Below, piece by piece: positions 57,238-64,000 of a DNA stretch of 64,000 nucleotides. Position 1 is the first letter of the stretch. Each line of letters starts with the position of its first letter. The notes under the pieces were generated by a model. The model was not told the DNA's origin. It saw only the letters and a program-made list of their open reading frames with translations, and ran no database searches. A program made the position numbers and the translations under genes. The stretch is from Pyrocephalus nanus (lineage: Eukaryota > Chordata > Aves > Passeriformes > Tyrannidae), in NCBI GenBank assembly GCA_038380795.1, contig CM076261.1, forward strand, positions 34,869,866 to 34,933,865, given 5' to 3'.

Positions 57238-59229
57238 CCCTCTGGGCAAAGGGACCTCCCTGGCATCCCCGGGGCAGGGATAGCGAAGAGTCCGGGGGGC
57301 ACCTTCAGGCTGCCCCGGCCGGCTTAGCGCTGGGCGACCCCCCTGTAAGCAGGGCTGGGTCTTTGTGTTGCTTGTCGTCGGCCTTTTGCCCTCGTGCTCC
57401 TGAGGCTGCCCGGAGAGAGGCTGAAGCACCCTGTAAGCAGGGTGAGAGCCCCCGTCTCCGCACCCGAGGGGGGGAAACGGAGCTCTCCCGACCCCCGGCC
57501 CACCCTGTAAGCAGGGCAGGGCTTTTCCCCTTGGCACCTTGGTGCCCGCTGGCGGCCCCTGGCCAGAGCGAGGCCCCTGCAGTCGGGGTGCGTCACAGCC
57601 TCTGCGCCTTGGCCAGCCGCGAAGCCCCTCAGCGCGTCGAGGCCCTTCTGGCCCGTGCGCAGCCCGGGGGCGGGTCTGAGGCTCTCCTCTCCTGCTCGAC
57701 GGCAGACAGGGCTGGCTCCCCCCACGTTGGCGCACAGAGCTCGCTCCCCCTTCTGGGACGTTCCCCCCCTTTGTGTCTTTGTGTCTTTGTGGGTGTGAGT
57801 GAGTGAGCAAGCGAGCTTGTCCTTTAGCCCCCGTAGAAACTAGAGAGCAGTGTAGCTTAGACTTCCCAGGAGGGAAAGAGGGGCTCTGTGCAGCAACCGG
57901 GGGCTGCCCTGTAAAGCCGCGGGCGGAGACACGGCCCGGCCTTGCCCCTCGTTCCCGAGGAGGGAGCGAAGCCCCTTAGTGGTGGCGCGGGCACCGTGAC
58001 CCGGCTGTAGCCAGGGCCTGGGGTGCGTGCCCGCGCGGCGGGGCTGCCTGTCCTGGCTGGTGACGGGCCAGCGTGGCACGTCCCCCCCGCCCCCCACCCC
58101 GTCCTCGGGGCTGGGGCCCTGTCCCCCCGGCCTTGGGCCGTGTTAGGCCACCCTTGGGAGTGCCGGGCCTCAGGGGGGGCGGCCCCGTAAGTGGGGCTTT
58201 GTGCGTCCCCCCTGCTCGGCGGGCGGTTGGAGGGACCCCCCTGTAATCAGGCGGGTGTCCCGCGGGGTCCCCGGCCTTTCACAGGCGTGGGGCTGGGCGT
58301 GTGCCCTCCCTGTCCCCGGGGCTCACCTGGAGGCCTTTAGGCCATGAGCTCCACTGCCTGGCAGTGGAGTCTCCTTGCCCTTGCTGCGGGGGAAGGCCGA
58401 GCTCCGTGGCTCCCTGGGTGGGGACCCGCCCGTAAGCGGGGTCTGGGTCTGGGAGCCTTTGTGCTCCCTCGACTGGCAGCCTGTGCGGGGCGACCGCCCC
58501 GTTAGCGGGGAGCGGGTCGGGTGCCCCCGGAGCGGAGAGAAGGAGCCTCCGTGGGCCCTTGGGCCCAGGGCCCCCCTGTAAGTCGTGGAGTAAGTGCCCT
58601 GGAGTCCCGGGCACTTTGCGGTCCAGGCAGCGGCTGGAGCCCCCTGTAAGCAGGGCGGCAGCCTCCCTGACCGCTGGTTCGCATGCCCAGCTGCCTTTGC
58701 CCAGAGGGCCCGGCTCCCAGCAGCGGATGGGACCGCGCCGCGCGTCGCTGTGGTGAGTCAAAGTGCCGTTTGGAGGGTTTTGGGGGCGGGGTGGCCTGTG
58801 GGGGGGGCGGCTGGTGGCTTGGGGATGTGCCTCTGGGGGTGCATGCCGGGGCCCGGTTTCCCTCCCGGGGAGGAGCTGGGGGTTGTGGGGCCCAAGTGCG
58901 TCCTCCTGCCTTGGCGGAAGCCGTCGCAGAAGAGAGCCAGAGGCATGGATGGCGTGGGACGGCGGCGCCGCCGTGGGAAGCCGGTGAGGGGAGGCAAACT
59001 GAACTTGGGGGGTGGTGCGGAGATGTGGGGGTCCCGCGGGTGGGCAGGTGGTGGCTTGGACAGCTGCCTCTGGGTCCTAGCTTCCTTTCCTTCAGCGGAA
59101 GGAGTTGGAGCTCCTCAGTGCCAACTGTGTCCTCCTGCCTCGTCAGGAGCTGTGTCGAGAAGACAGCAGAGGCACCGGCGTGGGCAAGAAGAGCGGCGGC
59201 TTGGAGCTGAAGAGGGGGCGCGAGAAGGG
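57238..59229. repeat. Macrosatellite unit 23
   Basis: M1 is A. A private A at 58998 lies in the G-rich intron-like tract. Confidence 0.95.
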
Positions 59230-61221
59230 CCCTCTGGGCAAAGGGACCTCCCTGGCATCCCCGGGGCAGGGATAGCGAAGAGTCCGGGGGGCACCTTCAG
59301 GCTGCCCCGGCCGGCTTAGCGCTGGGCGACCCCCCTGTAAGCAGGGCTGGGTCTTTGTGTTGCTTGTCGTCGGCCTTTTGCCCTCGTGCTCCTGAGGCTG
59401 CCCGGAGAGAGGCTGAAGCACCCTGTAAGCAGGGTGAGAGCCCCCGTCTCCGCACCCGAGGGGGGGAAACGGAGCTCTCCCGACCCCCGGCCCACCCTGT
59501 AAGCAGGGCAGGGCTTTTCCCCTTGGCACCTTGGTGCCCGCTGGCGGCCCCTGGCCAGAGCGAGGCCCCTGTAGTCGGGGTGCGTCACAGCCTCTGCGCC
59601 TTGGCCAGCCGCGAAGCCCCTCAGCGCGTCGAGGCCCTTCTGGCCCGTGCGCAGCCCGGGGGCGGGTCTGAGGCTCTCCTCTCCTGCTCGACGGCAGACA
59701 GGGCTGGCTCCCCCCACGTTGGCGCACAGAGCTCGCTCCCCCTTCTGGGACGTTCCCCCCCTTTGTGTCTTTGTGTCTTTGTGGGTGTGAGTGAGTGAGC
59801 AAGCGAGCTTGTCCTTTAGCCCCCGTAGAAACTAGAGAGCAGTGTAGCTTAGACTTCCCAGGAGGGAAAGAGGGGCTCTGTGCAGCAACCGGGGGCTGCC
59901 CTGTAAAGCCGCGGGCGGAGACACGGCCCGGCCTTGCCCCTCGTTCCCGAGGAGGGAGCGAAGCCCCTTAGTGGTGGCGCGGGCACCGTGACCCGGCTGT
60001 AGCCAGGGCCTGGGGTGCGTGCCCGTGCGGCGGGGCTGCCTGTCCTGGCTGGTGACGGGCCAGCGTGGCACGTCCCCCCCGCCCCCCACCCCGTCCTCGG
60101 GGCTGGGGCCCTGTCCCCCCGGCCTTGGGCCGTGTTAGGCCACCCTTGGGAGTGCCGGGCCTCAGGGGGGGCGGCCCCGTAAGTGGGGCTTTGTGCGTCC
60201 CCCCTGCTCGGCGGGCGGTTGGAGGGACCCCCCTGTAATCAGGCGGGTGTCCCGCGGGGTCCCCGGCCTTTCACAGGCGTGGGGCTGGGCGTGTGCCCTC
60301 CCTGTCCCCGGGGCTCACCTGGAGGCCTTTAGGCCATGAGCTCCACTGCCTGGCAGTGGAGTCTCCTTGCCCTTGCTGCGGGGGAAGGCCGAGCTCCGTG
60401 GCTCCCTGGGTGGGGACCCGCCCGTAAGCGGGGTCTGGGTCTGGGAGCCTTTGTGCTCCCTCGACTGGCAGCCTGTGCGGGGCGACCGCCCCGTTAGCGG
60501 GGAGCGGGTCGGGTGCCCCCGGAGCGGAGAGAAGGAGCCTCCGTGGGCCCTTGGGCCCAGGGCCCCCCTGTAAGTCGTGGAGTAAGTGCCCTGGAGTCCC
60601 GGGCACTTTGCGGTCCAGGCAGCGGCTGGAGCCCCCTGTAAGCAGGGCGGCAGCCTCCCTGACCGCTGGTTCGCATGCCCAGCTGCCTTTGCCCAGAGGG
60701 CCCGGCTCCCAGCAGCGGATGGGACCGCGCCGCGCGTCGCTGTGGTGAGTCAAAGTGCCGTTTGGAGGGTTTTGGGGGCGGGGTGGCCTGTGGGGGGGGC
60801 GGCTGGTGGCTTGGGGATGTGCCTCTGGGGGTGCATGCCGGGGCCCGGTTTCCCTCCCGGGGAGGAGCTGGGGGTTGTGGGGCCCAAGTGCGTCCTCCTG
60901 CCTTGGCGGAAGCCGTCGCAGAAGAGAGCCAGAGGCATGGATGGCGTGGGACGGCGGCGCCGCCGTGGGAAGCCGGTGAGGGGAGGCAAGCTGAACTTGG
61001 GGGGTGGTGCGGAGATGTGGGGGTCCCGCGGGTGGGCAGGTGGTGGCTTGGACAGCTGCCTCTGGGTCCTAGCTTCCTTTCCTTCAGCGGAAGGAGTTGG
61101 AGCTCCTCAGTGCCAACTGTGTCCTCCTGCCTCGTCAGGAGCTGTGTCGAGAAGACAGCAGAGGCACCGGCGTGGGCAAGAAGAGCGGCGGCTTGGAGCT
61201 GAAGAGGGGGCGCGAGAAGGG
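59230..61221. repeat. Macrosatellite unit 24
   Basis: M2 is T (59572) and M1 is A. A private T at 60026 is a CpG transition. Confidence 0.95.
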
Positions 61222-63213
61222 CCCTCTGGGCAAAGGGACCTCCCTGGCATCCCCGGGGCAGGGATAGCGAAGAGTCCGGGGGGCACCTTCAGGCTGCCCC
61301 GGCCGGCTTAGCGCTGGGCGACCCCCCTGTAAGCAGGGCTGGGTCTTTGTGTTGCTTGTCGTCGGCCTTTTGCCCTCGTGCTCCTGAGGCTGCCCGGAGA
61401 GAGGCTGAAGCACCCTGTAAGCAGGGTGAGAGCCCCCGTCTCCGCACCCGAGGGGGGGAAACGGAGCTCTCCCGACCCCCGGCCCACCCTGTAAGCAGGG
61501 CAGGGCTTTTCCCCTTGGCACCTTGGTGCCCGCTGGCGGCCCCTGGCCAGAGCGAGGCCCCTGCAGTCGGGGTGCGTCACAGCCTCTGCGCCTTGGCCAG
61601 CCGCGAAGCCCCTCAGCGCGTCGAGGCCCTTCTGGCCCGTGCGCAGCCCGGGGGCGGGTCTGAGGCTCTCCTCTCCTGCTCGACGGCAGACAGGGCTGGC
61701 TCCCCCCACGTTGGCGCACAGAGCTCGCTCCCCCTTCTGGGACGTTCCCCCCCTTTGTGTCTTTGTGTCTTTGTGGGTGTGAGTGAGTGAGCAAGCGAGC
61801 TTGTCCTTTAGCCCCCGTAGAAACTAGAGAGCAGTGTAGCTTAGACTTCCCAGGAGGGAAAGAGGGGCTCTGTGCAGCAACCGGGGGCTGCCCTGTAAAG
61901 CCGCGGGCGGAGACACGGCCCGGCCTTGCCCCTCGTTCCCGAGGAGGGAGCGAAGCCCCTTAGTGGTGGCGCGGGCACCGTGACCCGGCTGTAGCCAGGG
62001 CCTGGGGTGCGTGCCCGCGCGGCGGGGCTGCCTGTCCTGGCTGGTGACGGGCCAGCGTGGCACGTCCCCCCCGCCCCCCACCCCGTCCTCGGGGCTGGGG
62101 CCCTGTCCCCCCGGCCTTGGGCCGTGTTAGGCCACCCTTGGGAGTGCCGGGCCTCAGGGGGGGCGGCCCCGTAAGTGGGGCTTTGTGCGTCCCCCCTGCT
62201 CGGCGGGCGGTTGGAGGGACCCCCCTGTAATCAGGCGGGTGTCCCGCGGGGTCCCCGGCCTTTCACAGGCGTGGGGCTGGGCGTGTGCCCTCCCTGTCCC
62301 CGGGGCTCACCTGGAGGCCTTTAGGCCATGAGCTCCACTGCCTGGCAGTGGAGTCTCCTTGCCCTTGCTGCGGGGGAAGGCCGAGCTCCGTGGCTCCCTG
62401 GGTGGGGACCCGCCCGTAAGCGGGGTCTGGGTCTGGGAGCCTTTGTGCTCCCTCGACTGGCAGCCTGTGCGGGGCGACCGCCCCGTTAGCGGGGAGCGGG
62501 TCGGGTGCCCCCGGAGTGGAGAGAAGGAGCCTCCGTGGGCCCTTGGGCCCAGGGCCCCCCTGTAAGTCGTGGAGTAAGTGCCCTGGAGTCCCGGGCACTT
62601 TGCGGTCCAGGCAGCGGCTGGAGCCCCCTGTAAGCAGGGCGGCAGCCTCCCTGACCGCTGGTTCGCATGCCCAGCTGCCTTTGCCCAGAGGGCCCGGCTC
62701 CCAGCAGCGGATGGGACCGCGCCGCGCGTCGCTGTGGTGAGTCAAAGTGCCGTTTGGAGGGTTTTGGGGGCGGGGTGGCCTGTGGGGGGGGCGGCTGGTG
62801 GCTTGGGGATGTGCCTCTGGGGGTGCATGCCGGGGCCCGGTTTCCCTCCCGGGGAGGAGCTGGGGGTTGTGGGGCCCAAGTGCGTCCTCCTGCCTTGGCG
62901 GAAGCCGTCGCAGAAGAGAGCCAGAGGCATGGATGGCGTGGGACGGCGGCGCCGCCGTGGGAAGCCGGTGAGGGGAGGCAAGCTGAACTTGGGGGGTGGT
63001 GCGGAGATGTGGGGGTCCCGCGGGTGGGCAGGTGGTGGCTTGGACAGCTGCCTCTGGGTCCTAGCTTCCTTTCCTTCAGCGGAAGGAGTTGGAGCTCCTC
63101 AGTGCCAACTGTGTCCTCCTGCCTCGTCAGGAGCTGTGTCGAGAAGACAGCAGAGGCACCGGCGTGGGCAAGAAGAGCGGCGGCTTGGAGCTGAAGAGGG
63201 GGCGCGAGAAGGG
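61222..63213. repeat. Macrosatellite unit 25
   Basis: M1 is A. A private T at 62517 is a CpG transition. Confidence 0.95.
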
Positions 63214-64000
63214 CCCTCTGGGCAAAGGGACCTCCCTGGCATCCCCGGGGCAGGGATAGCGAAGAGTCCGGGGGGCACCTTCAGGCTGCCCCGGCCGGCT
63301 TAGCGCTGGGCGACCCCCCTGTAAGCAGGGCTGGGTCTTTGTGTTGCTTGTCGTCGGCCTTTTGCCCTCGTGCTCCTGAGGCTGCCCGGAGAGAGGCTGA
63401 AGCACCCTGTAAGCAGGGTGAGAGCCCCCGTCTCCGCACCCGAGGGGGGGAAACGGAGCTCTCCCGACCCCCGGCCCACCCTGTAAGCAGGGCAGGGCTT
63501 TTCCCCTTGGCACCTTGGTGCCCGCTGGCGGCCCCTGGCCAGAGCGAGGCCCCTGTAGTCGGGGTGCGTCACAGCCTCTGCGCCTTGGCCAGCCGCGAAG
63601 CCCCTCAGCGCGTCGAGGCCCTTCTGGCCCGTGCGCAGCCCGGGGGCGGGTCTGAGGCTCTCCTCTCCTGCTCGACGGCAGACAGGGCTGGCTCCCCCCA
63701 CGTTGGCGCACAGAGCTCGCTCCCCCTTCTGGGACGTTCCCCCCCTTTGTGTCTTTGTGTCTTTGTGGGTGTGAGTGAGTGAGCAAGCGAGCTTGTCCTT
63801 TAGCCCCCGTAGAAACTAGAGAGCAGTGTAGCTTAGACTTCCCAGGAGGGAAAGAGGGGCTCTGTGCAGCAACCGGGGGCTGCCCTGTAAAGCCGCGGGC
63901 GGAGACACGGCCCGGCCTTGCCCCTCGTTCCCGAGGAGGGAGCGAAGCCCCTTAGTGGTGGCGCGGGCACCGTGACCCGGCTGTAGCCAGGGCCTGGGGT
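63214..64000. repeat. Macrosatellite unit 26, cut by the window edge
   Basis: The first 787 bp of a unit. M2 is T (63556). It is intact up to the last base, so the array continues beyond the window. Confidence 0.95.

Larger units (their letters stand above)
13414..64000. repeat. GC-rich macrosatellite, 1992-bp unit, 25.4 copies in the window
   Basis: Every landmark recurs at exactly 1992 bp from 13414 to the end of the window: 25 full units plus 787 bp. Each unit differs from the majority sequence by about zero to six substitutions. No insertion or deletion was found, even in the G8 run or the C-rich runs. The unit is GC-rich and CpG-rich, and I saw no AATAAA or ATTAAA polyadenylation signal. 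Its length is divisible by 3, so chance open frames recur in register; none is a credible gene. Known tandem arrays to compare are chicken MHM and other 2-kb-class avian macrosatellites. I do not recognise this unit. The right boundary lies outside the window. Confidence 0.97.

Noticed and set aside
13414..64000. Ribosomal DNA or its intergenic spacer
   Set aside because: No 18S, 5.8S, 28S or 5S segment is recognisable in any unit, and the unit is far too short for vertebrate 45S rDNA.
13414..64000. CRISPR array suggested by regularly spaced palindromes
   Set aside because: Spacings vary from 57 to 691 bp, the segments between palindromes are themselves repeated every 1992 bp, no cas-like gene is present, and the CR1 shows a bird genome.
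13414..64000. Identity with chicken MHM (2.2-kb BamHI repeat)
   Set aside because: The unit is 1992 bp and I find no GGATCC in it. I cannot recall the MHM sequence well enough to exclude a relative, so this stays a comparison to run rather than a call.
13414..64000. D4Z4/DUX-like macrosatellite
   Set aside because: GC-rich and tandem, but the unit is shorter and no homeodomain is readable in any frame.

Overview
This window is vertebrate nuclear DNA, almost certainly from a bird. The diagnostic feature is a 5'-truncated CR1 LINE at 12254-12643. It carries the readable C-terminus of CR1 ORF2 and ends in the (ATTCTATG)n tail typical of avian CR1. No bacterial-type gene organisation is present, and no single-copy protein-coding gene can be supported. 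Species and chromosome cannot be fixed from the sequence.

Layout. 1-4290 is AT-rich non-coding DNA with a few small repeats. 4291-5672 is a GC-rich mosaic of an old repeat family: modules here called X and Y, the latter with GC boxes, plus a degenerate minisatellite built on a CTGAGGGG core. 5673-12643 is about 7 kb of AT-rich DNA whose last 390 bp is the CR1. If this 7 kb is removed, the minisatellite reads continuously from 5672 into 12647, so the 7 kb looks like one insertion. 12644-13157 continues the X/Y family. 13158-13371 is a short AT-rich transition ending in a splice-acceptor-like tract. From 13372/13414 to the right edge at 64000 the window is a GC-rich macrosatellite.

The macrosatellite has a unit of exactly 1992 bp. 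There are 25 complete units plus 787 bp of a 26th, and the array runs off the window. Unit-to-unit differences are only a few substitutions, and no unit shows an indel, even at G8 and C-rich homopolymers. Every array-wide open frame is a 1992-bp-periodic echo of the same sequence and is not called as a gene. Inside the unit, about 1.3 kb carries up to ten copies of a short palindrome (CCCTG-TAAG-CAGGG and variants), and its stem varies in a compensating way. The remaining third is strongly G-rich on the + strand and contains a roughly 230-bp internal duplication with exon/intron-like signals. A diverged copy of the same exon-like piece marks the left edge of the array.

Most noteworthy for follow-up are the covarying hairpin array inside the macrosatellite, the exon-like duplication and its coincidence with the array edge, the three-unit periodicity and mosaic variants in the left part of the array, and the 7-kb insertion that ends in a CR1 tail. 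I infer that this may be a transcribed, structured, non-coding macrosatellite. The sequence alone does not prove transcription.
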